Positions 15,716 through 24,416 of a stretch of DNA of 42,219 nt are shown here, piece by piece. The position numbers were made by a program, and so were the translations under genes. Position 1 is the first letter of the stretch. Each line of letters begins with the position of its first letter. This DNA is from Brevirhabdus sp. Its GTDB lineage: Bacteria; Pseudomonadota; Alphaproteobacteria; Rhodobacterales; Rhodobacteraceae. Below the pieces are notes generated by a model, which was not told the origin of the DNA, did no database searches, and saw only the letters and a program-made list of their open reading frames with translations. Where the stretch lies: contig JAGXFH010000028.1 of NCBI GenBank assembly GCA_024637315.1, positions 1 through 42,219 on the forward strand. Reading direction: 5' to 3'.

Positions 15716-16636
15716 ATGCGAGTATTGGCAGCGTTGGGCGGCAATGCCCTGCTCACCCGCGGGCAGGCCCTGACGGCAGAGAACCAGCGCGAGAACGTGC
15801 GCGTCGCAGCCGCATCGCTTGCGGGTATCGTCCGGGGAGGGCACGAACTGATCGTGACCCATGGCAACGGCCCGCAGATTGGTTTGCTGGCCCTGCAAGG
15901 AGCGGCCTACAAATCTGACGAGATGTATCCGCTGGACATCATGGGGGCCGAAACCGAAGGGATGATCGGCTACCTGATCGAGCAGGAACTCGAAAACGCA
16001 TTGGGCCATGACCGGCCGGTGGCAACCCTTCTGACGACCGTGCTGGTGGATGCCGAGGATCCTGCCTTCGGCAAGCCCACGAAATTCGTCGGTCCGGTCT
16101 ATGACAGGGACGAGGCCGAGCGTATCGCCGAAGCGCGCGGCTGGCAGATTGCTCAGGACGGCGACAAGTGGCGCCGTGTTGTGGCGTCCCCGGTCCCCCA
16201 AGACATCCCCGATCTGGGGGTGATCCGCCTGCTGGCCGATGGCGGAGCGGTCGTGATCTGCGCGGGCGGCGGCGGTATTCCCGTCGTGCAGCGGAGCGAT
16301 GGCAGCATGGTCGGGGTCGAGGCGGTGGTGGACAAGGACGCCACCAGCGCGCTTCTGGCCGACCGGCTAAACGTGGATGCGCTGCTCATGCTGACTGATG
16401 TCAACGGCATCCAGAGCGACTTCGGCACCGAGACTGCCGCCCGGATCGAACGTCTGACCCCAGAGCAGGCGCGGCAACTGGACCTGCCTGCGGGCTCGAT
16501 GAAGCCCAAGGCGCTTGCCGCAGCGGAGTTTGCGGCCGGTGGCGGCGCGCGCCTCACTGGGATCGGCCGTCTGAAGGATGCGGTGGACATCCTGGACGGC
16601 AGGGCGGGCACGGTGATTTCCGAAACGGCCGGTTGA
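15716..16636 (+). CDS. arcC: Carbamate kinase
   Basis: The 306-residue enzyme transfers the phosphate of carbamoyl-phosphate to ADP, giving the ATP of arginine fermentation. Family motifs are clear: MRVLAALGGNALL at the start, THGNGPQIGLLALQ, PLDIMGAETEGMIGY, CAGGGGIPVV, DKDATSALLA and GSMKPKALAAAEF near the end. ATG at 15716 follows the arcB stop by one base and gives the normal length; in-frame codons upstream lie inside arcB. It completes the arc operon. A small stem TGCGG-GTCA-CCGCA follows the stop but lacks a T-run. Confidence 0.96.
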   Translation: MRVLAALGGNALLTRGQALTAENQRENVRVAAASLAGIVRGGHELIVTHGNGPQIGLLALQGAAYKSDEMYPLDIMGAETEGMIGYLIEQELENALGHDRPVATLLTTVLVDAEDPAFGKPTKFVGPVYDRDEAERIAEARGWQIAQDGDKWRRVVASPVPQDIPDLGVIRLLADGGAVVICAGGGGIPVVQRSDGSMVGVEAVVDKDATSALLADRLNVDALLMLTDVNGIQSDFGTETAARIERLTPEQARQLDLPAGSMKPKALAAAEFAAGGGARLTGIGRLKDAVDILDGRAGTVISETAG

Positions 16637-16763
16637 TGCGGGTCACCGCACCGCCGAACCGCGGCATGGACCAAGGAACAACGGGACCGATCTTCCGCTA
16701 TTGATCAGGAATTCGTGTGCCAACCAATTGATGATGGACAAATTTGCAGGAAGGAGAATCCCG

Positions 16764-17240
16764 ATGCCAGATATCTACGAGGCCATCAAGGCCGACCACG
16801 ATGATCATCGCGCCCTGCTCGACAGGATCTGCGATACCGAAGGTGCCAGCGACGACCGTCAGGCGGCCTGGTCGAAATTCTATTACGAGGTAAAGAGCCA
16901 CGCCGCCGCCGAGGAGGAGACGTTCTATTCCAAGTTGATATCGAAAACCTGGGGTCAGGACGTCGCGCGCCATTCGGTGCACGAGCATCAGGAACTCGAC
17001 GACCTGATGGAGGAGTTGAACGGCATGGACATGTCCTCGGCCGACTGGCTGGAGAAGTTCGGCAAGCTCGACCACGATTATCGCCACCATATCGACGAGG
17101 AAGAGAACGAGGTCTTCACGCAGGCCCGTAAGGAGGTGCCGGAGGACGAGATCGATGGCTACGGCGAAAGGTTCCTCGCTCGCAAGCGGGAGGAGCGCGA
17201 TCTGGTCGACAAAAAAACCGCCCGCAGCCTCGAGGACTGA
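16764..17240 (+). CDS. Hemerythrin HHE domain protein
   Basis: The 158-residue cytosolic protein has a four-helix HHE cation-binding fold: DHDDHRALLDRI in helix 1, SHAAAEEETFY in helix 2, HEHQELDDLM in helix 3 and DHDYRHHIDEEENEVF in helix 4. These supply the His and Glu/Asp ligands of a di-iron centre. AAGGAGA at a good distance fixes the ATG at 16764; an in-frame start at 16701 lacks one. The C-terminus is long, charged and probably helical. Such proteins bind oxygen or NO or take part in iron and stress responses; its place between the arginine operon and a Crp/Fnr regulator suggests an oxygen or NO-related role, which is an inference. Confidence 0.88.
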   Translation: MPDIYEAIKADHDDHRALLDRICDTEGASDDRQAAWSKFYYEVKSHAAAEEETFYSKLISKTWGQDVARHSVHEHQELDDLMEELNGMDMSSADWLEKFGKLDHDYRHHIDEEENEVFTQARKEVPEDEIDGYGERFLARKREERDLVDKKTARSLED

Positions 17241-17398
17241 TCCCGCGCCGGGATGGGCAGCGCCTAGCGCGGGCCGCCCGTTCGGCAGTGGTGACGTTGG
17301 ACATGAGCGGTGCGCATGACGCGCGCCGCATTGCGCTGCATGCTTTCTGACGGCACGGAACCGGCCACGCGAGGAGTTGCACCCACAGGCATAGAGTC

Positions 17399-17412
17399 TT
17401 GATCCATCTCAA
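17399..17412 (+). promoter_or_regulatory. FNR-type box before the Crp/Fnr gene
   Basis: TTGAT-CCAT-CTCAA has perfect TTGA-N6-TCAA symmetry and is followed by TGCC, recalling the TTRAC-N4-GTTAATGC sites of the island. It is centred about 70 bp before the ATG at 17475. It could bring the regulator gene under FnrL control or autoregulation. It also argues against the start at 17412, which would overlap it. Confidence 0.55.
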
Positions 17413-17474
17413 TGCCGGACTTCCGGGCCTGTGCGATGATCTCGGTGATTCGAACGAGCGGGAGGGATGATCAG

Positions 17475-18215
17475 ATGCATCGATACATAGGGGCCAACCA
17501 ACCCACTCCAGTGCCGAATGGACATGCAATGCGTGTCCTGAACAATGAAAAGCTTTTTCCGCAGCCGTTGCGGTCGCAACTCCATGTACGATATCTGAAT
17601 AGTGATGAGGCCATCGCCCGCCAAGGCGATGTAGTCAGCTTTCTACTTCTGGTTCTTGACGGATGGGTCGCGCTGACGAAATCCCTGAGTGGCGGCGAAA
17701 CACAGATCATCGATCTGCTGATGCCGGGTGATCTGGCGCAATTGGGGGGGGTCGGCACGATGACGCTACCGTATAGTGTGGAAGCGTTGAACGACGTCCA
17801 TTTCACGACCCTTACAGAAGAAATGATCAGCGGCCCGGGGCCCGAAGCGGTGCTTTGGCGCAAAGCTCTGATTACCACCATGGCCATGAGCCAGTCGCGG
17901 GGCGCAGAGTTGCTGCTGCGCCTCGGTCACGCCAGCGCTCAGACAAGGGTCTGCTATGCGATCATGGAACTCTACCTGCGGCTGGAGGCAATCGGCAAGA
18001 CGCAGGGAAATGCCTTTCAAATTCCGATGACGCAGAAACGACTTGGACAGTTTACCGGTCTGTCGAATGTTCACATCTGCCGCACTCTGCGCCGCCTGGG
18101 CCGCCAGGGGCTTATCAGGTCGCTCGGCACCAGCATGGAAATCCTTGATATCGACGCGATCTGCCGCATAGCCGATGTCGAATTGGATGACCTCCGCGCC
18201 GGGATCATTCCATAG
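17475..18215 (+). CDS. Crp/Fnr-family transcription regulator without N-terminal Fe-S cysteines
   Basis: This 246-residue protein has an N-terminal cyclic-nucleotide-binding-type beta-barrel (about 25-140: EAIARQGDVVSFLLLVLDGW, then IIDLLMPGDLAQLGG), a dimer helix (about 150-185) and a C-terminal winged helix with MTQKRLGQFTGLSNVHICRT. There is no cysteine cluster in the first 100 residues, so it is not an FNR-type Fe-S sensor; it resembles the Dnr/FixK side of the family. The recognition helix has N-V-H-I-C-R where FNR has V-E-T-I-S-R. It is the likely regulator of the dyads in this island. GGGAGG supports the ATG at 17475; in-frame ATGs at 17412 and 17436 are less likely. Confidence 0.88.
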   Translation: MHRYIGANQPTPVPNGHAMRVLNNEKLFPQPLRSQLHVRYLNSDEAIARQGDVVSFLLLVLDGWVALTKSLSGGETQIIDLLMPGDLAQLGGVGTMTLPYSVEALNDVHFTTLTEEMISGPGPEAVLWRKALITTMAMSQSRGAELLLRLGHASAQTRVCYAIMELYLRLEAIGKTQGNAFQIPMTQKRLGQFTGLSNVHICRTLRRLGRQGLIRSLGTSMEILDIDAICRIADVELDDLRAGIIP

Positions 18216-18233
18216 CGGTCCTGTGGATCGGCG

Positions 18234-18650
18234 TTACCGCACTTCGGCAATCTCGCCTAGGATCTCTCCGGCAATGATTTCGCTGGCGTCGCGCGCAATA
18301 TCACCGAGCGAAACGACACCGACCAATGTCCCGTTATCGTCGCGGACGATCAGCCGCCGGATCTGATGATCGCCCATGATCCCGGCAATATGTTCGATGC
18401 TGTCATCCATGCGGCAGTCGATGACCGGTTGCGACATGATCTTGCCAACGGCAATGTCGATGCTGGCACCGACCCTGGGCATCAGTCGCAGAACGATATC
18501 GCGGTCGGTGACAACGCCGATAGGCTGGCCATCTTCACATACGGGCAACATGCCGACATCCCCCGCCGCCATCAACGCCGCCGCTGCCCGGGCCGACGTG
18601 TCGGGAGCGACACTTGAAGGGTTTGATTTCATGATTTGAATAACGGTCAT
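18234..18650 (-). CDS. CBS-pair domain protein
   Basis: The 138-residue cytosolic protein consists almost only of two CBS motifs: VIQIMKSNPSSVAPDTSARA to GVVTDRDIVLRLM, and VGKIMSQPVIDCRMDDSIEH to VGVVSLGDIA. Stand-alone CBS pairs bind adenine nucleotides or NAD and act as energy sensors. GGAG before the ATG at 18650 sets the start; longer in-frame versions upstream lack support. It is convergent with the Crp/Fnr gene (18 bp apart). A 20-codon ORF with its own ribosome-binding site ends at its start with an ATGA overlap. Proteins of this kind are common in low-oxygen regulons, which fits the context. Confidence 0.9.
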   Translation of the reverse strand: MTVIQIMKSNPSSVAPDTSARAAAALMAAGDVGMLPVCEDGQPIGVVTDRDIVLRLMPRVGASIDIAVGKIMSQPVIDCRMDDSIEHIAGIMGDHQIRRLIVRDDNGTLVGVVSLGDIARDASEIIAGEILGEIAEVR

Positions 18651-18710
18651 TTCTGGAAGCTCCCGAACTCGTAAAAGACGGTGTGGGTATAGGTCAGTTG
18701 GGTGCTCATG
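18648..18710 (-). CDS. Possible 20-aa leader ORF coupled to the CBS gene
   Basis: ATG at 18710, preceded by AGGTGG at 4 bp, encodes MSTQLTYTHTVFYEFGSFQK, and its TGA overlaps the CBS ATG (ATGA). The arrangement is that of translational coupling. There is no family match that I know. It may also be chance. The remainder of 18711-18945 shows no other gene I can support. Confidence 0.3.
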
Positions 18711-18946
18711 AGGCCACCTAGGGGAACGATCCAGACAATCCATGTAAGCTGCCTGGGAACCGGCACGTTTGCCGCGGTCGCGTCGGAGGGTGTGAACACA
18801 CACTGCCATGTTGAGATACATGGCTCTCTCTGCAGCCGCCCATGGCAGATAGTCCTCTGATTTTTGAGATCAAGTTGAGCTGGTTCCGGCTTTTGTATGA
18901 TATTCTGCACAACATATTCCCGAGATCAGCATGCCGACCACCTCGG

Positions 18947-18968
18947 CGCATTAACGTCCGTTAATGCG
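18947..18968. promoter_or_regulatory. Perfect palindromic Crp/Fnr-type operator before the cation ATPase
   Basis: GCATTAACGTCCGTTAATGC (18948-18967) plus one further complementary pair on each side gives 10-bp arms around a central TC. The core is TTAAC-GTCC-GTTAA, centred 67 bp before the ATG at 19025. It is the best copy of the motif in the window and, being symmetric, could also act on the divergent CBS gene 300 bp away. Confidence 0.75.
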
Positions 18969-19024
18969 GCTGCGCACAGCGGAGTGCGATCAGGTGACAA
19001 TCGCCGGGCGCTAAAGAAGCAAAG

Positions 19025-21721
19025 ATGAAAGACGGGTTGGCCATGAAAAACTCCGAGCAAGCGGATATGTGCGCTTGGCACAAGAGCGATGAGAATGTGC
19101 TCGATGACTTCGGCATCGCGGCCGATCAGGGTCTTTCCGCCAGCGAGGTGCGCGAGAGGCGTGCGAAATACGGCCCCAACCGTCTGAAGGCCGGACAACG
19201 CAAGAGCCCGTGGGTCATTCTTGTCAATCAGTTCAAGAGCATCGTGGTGATCCTGCTGCTTCTTGCCGCCGGCGTGGCGGTGGCCTTCGGGCAGACCATC
19301 GAGGCGATCGCCATCTCCGCGGCGCTGCTTATCAACGCGGTGATCGGGTTTTCCACCGAACTTTCCGCGACGCGCTCGATGGAGGCGCTGCAGAAGATGG
19401 GCCGCGTGACGGCGCGGGTTCTGCGCTCCGGCAAGAAAGAATGCGTCGAGGCCGAAGAACTCGTGCCCGGCGACATCGTTCTGCTGCGCGAGGGCGAGGT
19501 CGTCACCGCCGATCTGCGGCTGATCGAGGCGGCGACGCTTCAGATAGACGAATCCGTACTGACTGGCGAGTCGGAGCCGGTCAGCAAACAGACCGCCGCC
19601 CTCGACGAGGGCAAGGTACCGCTGGCCGAGCGCGCCAATATGGCGTTTCGCGGCACGGGGATAAGCCGTGGAGAGGGGCGTGGCGTGGTCGTGGCCACCG
19701 GGCTGGACACCGAGGTCGGACAGATCACGGAAATGGTGGAAGGAGCCGACAACGACACCGCGCCTTTGCAAAAGCGGCTGGAAGCGTTGGGCAAACGATT
19801 GGTCTGGCTGGTGGCCGGTGTCGGCGTCGTCGTTGCGGCAACCGGGATCGCAGCGGGCGAGAACATGGCGCTGATGATCGAGACGGCGATCGTCCTTGCC
19901 ATCGCAGCGGTGCCCGAGGGGCTGCCAGTGGTGGCGACCGTTGCGCTGGGACGCGGCATGTGGCGGATGGCAAACCGGCAGGCGCTGGTGCGGCAACTGT
20001 CGGCTGTGGAGACCTTGGGCGCAACCACCGTGATCCTGACCGACAAGACCGGAACGCTGACGGAAAACCGCATGACTGTCCATCGCATCGCGCTGGCGGA
20101 CGGCGACATCTCGGTCGAAACGGGCGGCGCGGGCAAATTTACCTGCGATGGGCAGGAGGTGACCCTCGAGGACGCCCCGGCGCTGGTCGGCGCTCTGCGC
20201 GTGGGTATGCTGTGCAGCAATGCCGAACTGGCCGAAGGCGATGACGACGAGACGACAGGCGATCCGATGGAGGTGGCGCTTCTGCGCGTCGGCCGTCACG
20301 CCGGGATGCGCCGGGATGATCTTCTCGAAGATTTCCCGGAAGGCCGCGAGGAGAGCTTTTCGTCCGAGACCAAGATGATGGCGACCTTTCACCAACGCGA
20401 CGACGGCTATCTGGTCGCCGTGAAAGGCGCGCCAGAGCAGGTGATCGCCGCCGCCGCAAGCGAGGTCAAAGGCCAGGTGGCCGAACCGATGGACGACGCG
20501 GCGCGAGAAGACTGGCTGCGCCGCAACGAGGAACTGGCTGAAGACGGGCTCCGCGTTCTTGCCGTCGCCCGCAAGACTGCGCAGAGCGAAGATGCCGACC
20601 CCTATGAGGACCTGGAGCTTTTGGGGCTCGTCGGCCTTTACGATCCGCCGCGCGAGGATGTGGCCGAGACCATCGCGGCCTGCCACTCCGCCGGGGTGCG
20701 CGTGGTCATGGCCACCGGCGATCAGGTCGCCACGGCGCGCAATATCGGACGCGAACTGGGCATCCTGAAGAACGACGACGACACCGTGCTTGACGGTCAG
20801 GCGCTTGAAGACGCTGACGATGCCACGATCAAACAGGTCAACGCCTTTGCCCGTGTCGATCCTGGCCACAAGATGCAATTGATCGTGGCTTTCCAGAACG
20901 CCGGTGACATCGTGGCGATGATCGGCGACGGGGTGAACGACGCGCCCGCGCTGAAGAAGGCCAGCATCGGCGTGGCCATGGGACAGCGCGGCACCGAGGT
21001 CGCGCGCGAGGCCGCCGACATAGTGCTGCGCGACGACCGGCTTGCCACCATCGTGATGGCGATCCGGCAGGGGCGCACGATCTTCCTGAATATCCGGAAA
21101 TTCGTGATCTTCCTGCTGTCGGGAAATCTTGGACAGATCCTGGCGGTGTCGGGTGCGGTTCTGGTCGGGGCACCGCTGCCACTATTGCCCTTGCAGATCC
21201 TGTTTCTGAACATGGTGCTGGATGTCTTTCCGGCGCTGGCGCTGGGAATGGGGGATGATGCGCCCTCGGTGATGGACAAGCCGCCGCGGGACCCGGCCGA
21301 GCCGATCCTGGGGCGCGATCAGTGGTGGGCCATCAGCGGCTTTGCGGCACTGATCGGGGGGAGCGTGCTGGCGGTCTTCGCCTTGGCGCTCACCGTTTTC
21401 GCCATGAACACCCCGCAGGCGATGACGGTCGCATTCCTGTGCTACGCCACAGCGCGCCTGTGGCATGTGTTCAACATGCGGTCCGCCGACAGTGATCTGC
21501 TGCGCAACAACGTCGTCCGCAACCCGTTCGTCTGGGGCGCGATCGCGATATCGGGCGGGTTGCTGGCGATGGCGATCTTCTTTCCGCCGCTGGCATCGCT
21601 TCTGGAACTGGAGCGGCCCGCCACATCGCAGGCCTGGATTCTGGCGGTGGCCGGGGGGCTCGCGCCGTTGTTGATCGGCCAGATCGCCATCGCCGTTCTC
21701 GCGCGCCGTCATCGCGATTAA
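19025..21721 (+). CDS. P2-type cation-transporting ATPase
   Basis: This 898-residue membrane pump has the SERCA/PMR layout: a cation-ATPase N domain (about 15-70), M1-M2, actuator domain with LTGESEPV, M3-M4 with AVPEGLPVVA, phosphorylation site Asp340 in DKTGTLT, nucleotide domain with VKGAPEQV, hinge MIGDGVNDAPALKKA and M5-M10. M6 has LFLNMVLDVFPALALG, keeping the Asn and Asp ligands. M5 reads LLSGNLGQIL where SERCA has S-N-V-G-E, so the ion-binding Glu is Gln. The ion is therefore uncertain: Ca2+, Mn2+ or a monovalent ion are all possible. The start at 19025 is 67 bp after the palindromic operator; ATG at 19043 is an alternative. It heads an operon with PHB and acetate genes. Confidence 0.92.
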   Translation: MKDGLAMKNSEQADMCAWHKSDENVLDDFGIAADQGLSASEVRERRAKYGPNRLKAGQRKSPWVILVNQFKSIVVILLLLAAGVAVAFGQTIEAIAISAALLINAVIGFSTELSATRSMEALQKMGRVTARVLRSGKKECVEAEELVPGDIVLLREGEVVTADLRLIEAATLQIDESVLTGESEPVSKQTAALDEGKVPLAERANMAFRGTGISRGEGRGVVVATGLDTEVGQITEMVEGADNDTAPLQKRLEALGKRLVWLVAGVGVVVAATGIAAGENMALMIETAIVLAIAAVPEGLPVVATVALGRGMWRMANRQALVRQLSAVETLGATTVILTDKTGTLTENRMTVHRIALADGDISVETGGAGKFTCDGQEVTLEDAPALVGALRVGMLCSNAELAEGDDDETTGDPMEVALLRVGRHAGMRRDDLLEDFPEGREESFSSETKMMATFHQRDDGYLVAVKGAPEQVIAAAASEVKGQVAEPMDDAAREDWLRRNEELAEDGLRVLAVARKTAQSEDADPYEDLELLGLVGLYDPPREDVAETIAACHSAGVRVVMATGDQVATARNIGRELGILKNDDDTVLDGQALEDADDATIKQVNAFARVDPGHKMQLIVAFQNAGDIVAMIGDGVNDAPALKKASIGVAMGQRGTEVAREAADIVLRDDRLATIVMAIRQGRTIFLNIRKFVIFLLSGNLGQILAVSGAVLVGAPLPLLPLQILFLNMVLDVFPALALGMGDDAPSVMDKPPRDPAEPILGRDQWWAISGFAALIGGSVLAVFALALTVFAMNTPQAMTVAFLCYATARLWHVFNMRSADSDLLRNNVVRNPFVWGAIAISGGLLAMAIFFPPLASLLELERPATSQAWILAVAGGLAPLLIGQIAIAVLARRHRD

Positions 21722-21810
21722 CAATGGTAATAACTGCTGCAGTGCAGCATGAGGGCATCGGTGAAGATCGGTACGAAAGACGGAAAATAAGTCGAAGCAA
21801 TGGAGGTCAC

Positions 21811-22518
21811 ATGTCTGACGAAGATCGCGTGGCGCTAGTCACGGGGGGAATTCAGGGTCTGGCCGCGGCCGACATCAAGGTGGCCGTCACCCATCTGGGC
21901 GGCGGCGAAACGGCCAAGGCGTTCGGCGAGGAAACCGGACTGCCGGTCTTCGAATGGGATGTCGGTGATTTCGCGGCCTGCAAGGCCGGGGTGGCCGAAG
22001 TTGAAGAGCAACTGGGCCCGATCGACATTCTGGTGAACAATGCCGGCGTCAACCAAGACGTGATGCTGCACAAGATGTCGCGCGACGACTGGGATGCGGT
22101 CATCGATGTCGATCTGGGATCGATGTTCAACATGTGCCGCTCGGTGATCGGAGGGATGCGCGACCGCGAAGGCGGGCGGATCATCAACATCTCGTCCGTG
22201 AATGCCGAGCGTGGGCAGGCAGCGCAGACCAATTATTGCGCCGCCAAGGCCGGTATTCTGGGCTTTACCCGGGCGCTGGCGCGGGAATCTGCGCCCAAGA
22301 ACATCACCGTGAATGCGATCACGCCCGGCTATGCCGACACGCCCATGGTCGATTCGGTACCCCACGAAATCATCGAAGGCATCATCGCTGACGTACCGGT
22401 ACACCGCTTGGCCCAGCCCGAGGAAATCGGCCGCTGTATCGCCTTTCTAGCGTCCGAAGACGCCGGATTCATCACGGGCGCGACGCTGCCGGTAAACGGC
22501 GGCTATCATATCAAGTAG
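21811..22518 (+). CDS. phaB: Acetoacetyl-CoA reductase (SDR), with a shortened Rossmann loop
   Basis: This 235-residue short-chain dehydrogenase resembles PhaB/PhbB, which reduces acetoacetyl-CoA to 3-hydroxybutyryl-CoA with NADPH. Visible are DILVNNAGVNQD, the catalytic ISSVN(x)n-YCAAK, ITVNAITPGYADTPMV and FITGATLPVNGGYHIK. The N-terminus reads RVALVTGGIQGLAAADIKV, whereas the family has TGGxxGIG followed by a helix; about eight residues are missing, including the last glycine of TGxxxGIG. The loss is in frame. Coenzyme binding may be damaged. TGGAGG precedes the ATG. It lies 23 bp before the PHA synthase gene. It could also be a related 3-oxoacyl-ACP reductase. Confidence 0.82.
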   Translation: MSDEDRVALVTGGIQGLAAADIKVAVTHLGGGETAKAFGEETGLPVFEWDVGDFAACKAGVAEVEEQLGPIDILVNNAGVNQDVMLHKMSRDDWDAVIDVDLGSMFNMCRSVIGGMRDREGGRIINISSVNAERGQAAQTNYCAAKAGILGFTRALARESAPKNITVNAITPGYADTPMVDSVPHEIIEGIIADVPVHRLAQPEEIGRCIAFLASEDAGFITGATLPVNGGYHIK

Positions 22519-22540
22519 GATCAGGGCGACGAGGTTCATC

Positions 22541-24406
22541 ATGGCTCAGCAGAGTGCGAAGATCAAAAAATTACCCGACGAGGAGGCTGAACCGACGGCC
22601 ACAGAGGAAAGCGCCGAGCGCGACCACCGCGAAGGTCTGGATGCCGAGCCGCCGGAACTGGACTGTCCACAGCCGATGGAAGAGGTCGACCGATACAGCA
22701 CGGAAAGTCTGGACCGGGCGTTCAAGGCCCATCTTGCGCGGTTCACCATGGGTGTGTCGCCTTTCGGGCTTGCCTCGACCTTTTTCAATTGGGGCGCGCA
22801 TCTCTGGGGATCGCCGGGCAAGCAGGTGCAACTGATGGAAAAGGCGGTGGGCAAGGTCTCGCGCCTTGCGATCCAGCAGACCAGTGCGCTGCAGGATCCC
22901 GATACACCACCCTGCATCGCCCCGCTGGAGCATGACAATCGTTTCGACGGTGAGGGCTGGCACCAGTGGCCCTATAGCCTGATGGCGCAGAATTTCCTGC
23001 TGACGCAGCAATGGTGGTACAACGCCACCAACGACGTGGACGGCCTGTCGCGCCATGAGGAACAGGTCACCTCCTTCGTGACGCGCCAGATGCTCGACGT
23101 GTTTTCACCGTCGAACTATCTGTGGACCAACCCGGAGATCGCGCGGCTGACGCTGAATCAGGGAGGTGCTAACCTGGTGAAGGGCTTCCGGAACTTCCTC
23201 GAGGACTGGGAACGCCAGATTTCCGGCAAGCCGCTGGTCGGAGCCGTGGGCTATCGCCCCGGAAAAGAGGTTGCTGTGACCGAGGGGCGCGTCGTGTTCC
23301 GCAATCATCTGCTGGAACTGATCCAGTATGCGCCCAAGACCGAACAGGTGAAGGTTGAGCCGATCCTGATCGTGCCGGCCTGGATCATGAAATACTACAT
23401 TCTCGACCTGTCGCCGCATAATTCGTTGGTTAAATATCTGGTCGAGCAGGGTTATACCGTGTTCATCCTGTCATGGCGCAATCCCACATCCGAGGATCGC
23501 GATCTCGGGATGGACGATTATCTCGATGCGCTTGGCGAAGCCACGGAGGCGGTCACCGAGATCGTGCCGGACGTGAAGATGCATGCGGTGGGCTATTGTA
23601 TCGGTGGCACGCTTCTGTCGACCAAGGCCGCGCAGATGGCGCGCGATGGTGACGACCGTCTTAAGACGCTGACGCTGTTCGCCACCCAGACCGATTTCGA
23701 AGAGCCCGGCGAATTGCAGTTGTTCACCAGCGAAAGCGAAGTCTCTTTCCTTGAAAACATGATGTGGGATCAGGGCTACCTGGATGCCAAGCAGATGGCC
23801 GGAGCATTCCAGTTGCTGAAATCGCGCGACCTGATCTGGTCGCGCTACGTGAAGGAATACCTCAAGGGCGAGCGTCAGGGCATGTTCGATCTGATGGCGT
23901 GGAACGCCGATACGACGCGCATGCCTTGCCGAATGCACAGCGAGTATCTGCGCAGTTTCTATCTCGATAACGCGCTGGCCGAGGGCAAGTATCATGTCGG
24001 GAAATCGCCGGTCGCGCTCAGCGATATTTCGGTTCCAGTATTCTGCGTTTCGACCACCAGCGACCACGTCGCGCCATGGCATTCAGTCTACAAGCTACAC
24101 CTTCTGGCCGACACCGACATCACCTTTGTTCTGACCAACGGTGGACACAACGCAGGGATCATCAGCGAACCGGACCATGACGGGCGTGAATATCAGATCC
24201 GCACGACTCCGGCCGATGCGCTCTATGCCTCGCCGCAGGATTGGCGGTCGCAGGCGGACCATCATGAGGGTTCGTGGTGGCCCGCGCTGGTTTCATGGTT
24301 GTCGAAGCATTCCACGGGCGAGGTCAAACCCCCGAAGATGGGCAGCGCGTCAAGGAGTCTCGCGCCACGCGAATCAGCGCCCGGCACCTATGTCTTTCAG
24401 AGATAG
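22541..24406 (+). CDS. phaC: Class I poly(3-hydroxyalkanoate) synthase
   Basis: The 621-residue enzyme polymerises 3-hydroxyacyl-CoA on the granule surface. The PhaC N-terminal domain is recognisable (FLLTQQWWYNATNDVDGLSR, then FVTRQMLDVFSPSNYLWTNP), as is the alpha/beta-hydrolase core with the lipase-like box GYCIGG (nucleophile Cys353), Asp in STTSDHVAPW and His in NGGHNAGI. The C-terminus ends PGTYVFQR, as usual. The first 50 residues are acidic and variable. It sits between the reductase and phosphotransacetylase genes in what looks like one operon. No PhaE-like partner is seen, consistent with class I. Confidence 0.95.
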   Translation: MAQQSAKIKKLPDEEAEPTATEESAERDHREGLDAEPPELDCPQPMEEVDRYSTESLDRAFKAHLARFTMGVSPFGLASTFFNWGAHLWGSPGKQVQLMEKAVGKVSRLAIQQTSALQDPDTPPCIAPLEHDNRFDGEGWHQWPYSLMAQNFLLTQQWWYNATNDVDGLSRHEEQVTSFVTRQMLDVFSPSNYLWTNPEIARLTLNQGGANLVKGFRNFLEDWERQISGKPLVGAVGYRPGKEVAVTEGRVVFRNHLLELIQYAPKTEQVKVEPILIVPAWIMKYYILDLSPHNSLVKYLVEQGYTVFILSWRNPTSEDRDLGMDDYLDALGEATEAVTEIVPDVKMHAVGYCIGGTLLSTKAAQMARDGDDRLKTLTLFATQTDFEEPGELQLFTSESEVSFLENMMWDQGYLDAKQMAGAFQLLKSRDLIWSRYVKEYLKGERQGMFDLMAWNADTTRMPCRMHSEYLRSFYLDNALAEGKYHVGKSPVALSDISVPVFCVSTTSDHVAPWHSVYKLHLLADTDITFVLTNGGHNAGIISEPDHDGREYQIRTTPADALYASPQDWRSQADHHEGSWWPALVSWLSKHSTGEVKPPKMGSASRSLAPRESAPGTYVFQR

Positions 24407-24416
24407 GAGCAGCGGT

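Noticed and set aside
16694-16720. TTGATCAGGAATTC as an FNR-like box before the hemerythrin gene
   Set aside because: Only the left half (TTGAT) fits; the right half AATTC does not match ATCAA or GTTAA.
17241-17280. CCCGCGC...GCGCGGG stem after the hemerythrin gene as terminator
   Set aside because: The loop is long and no T-run follows; support is too weak.
18926-20878. 650-codon open frame on the reverse strand opposite the cation ATPase
   Set aside because: Antisense shadow of a well-defined P-type ATPase; composition is not protein-like.
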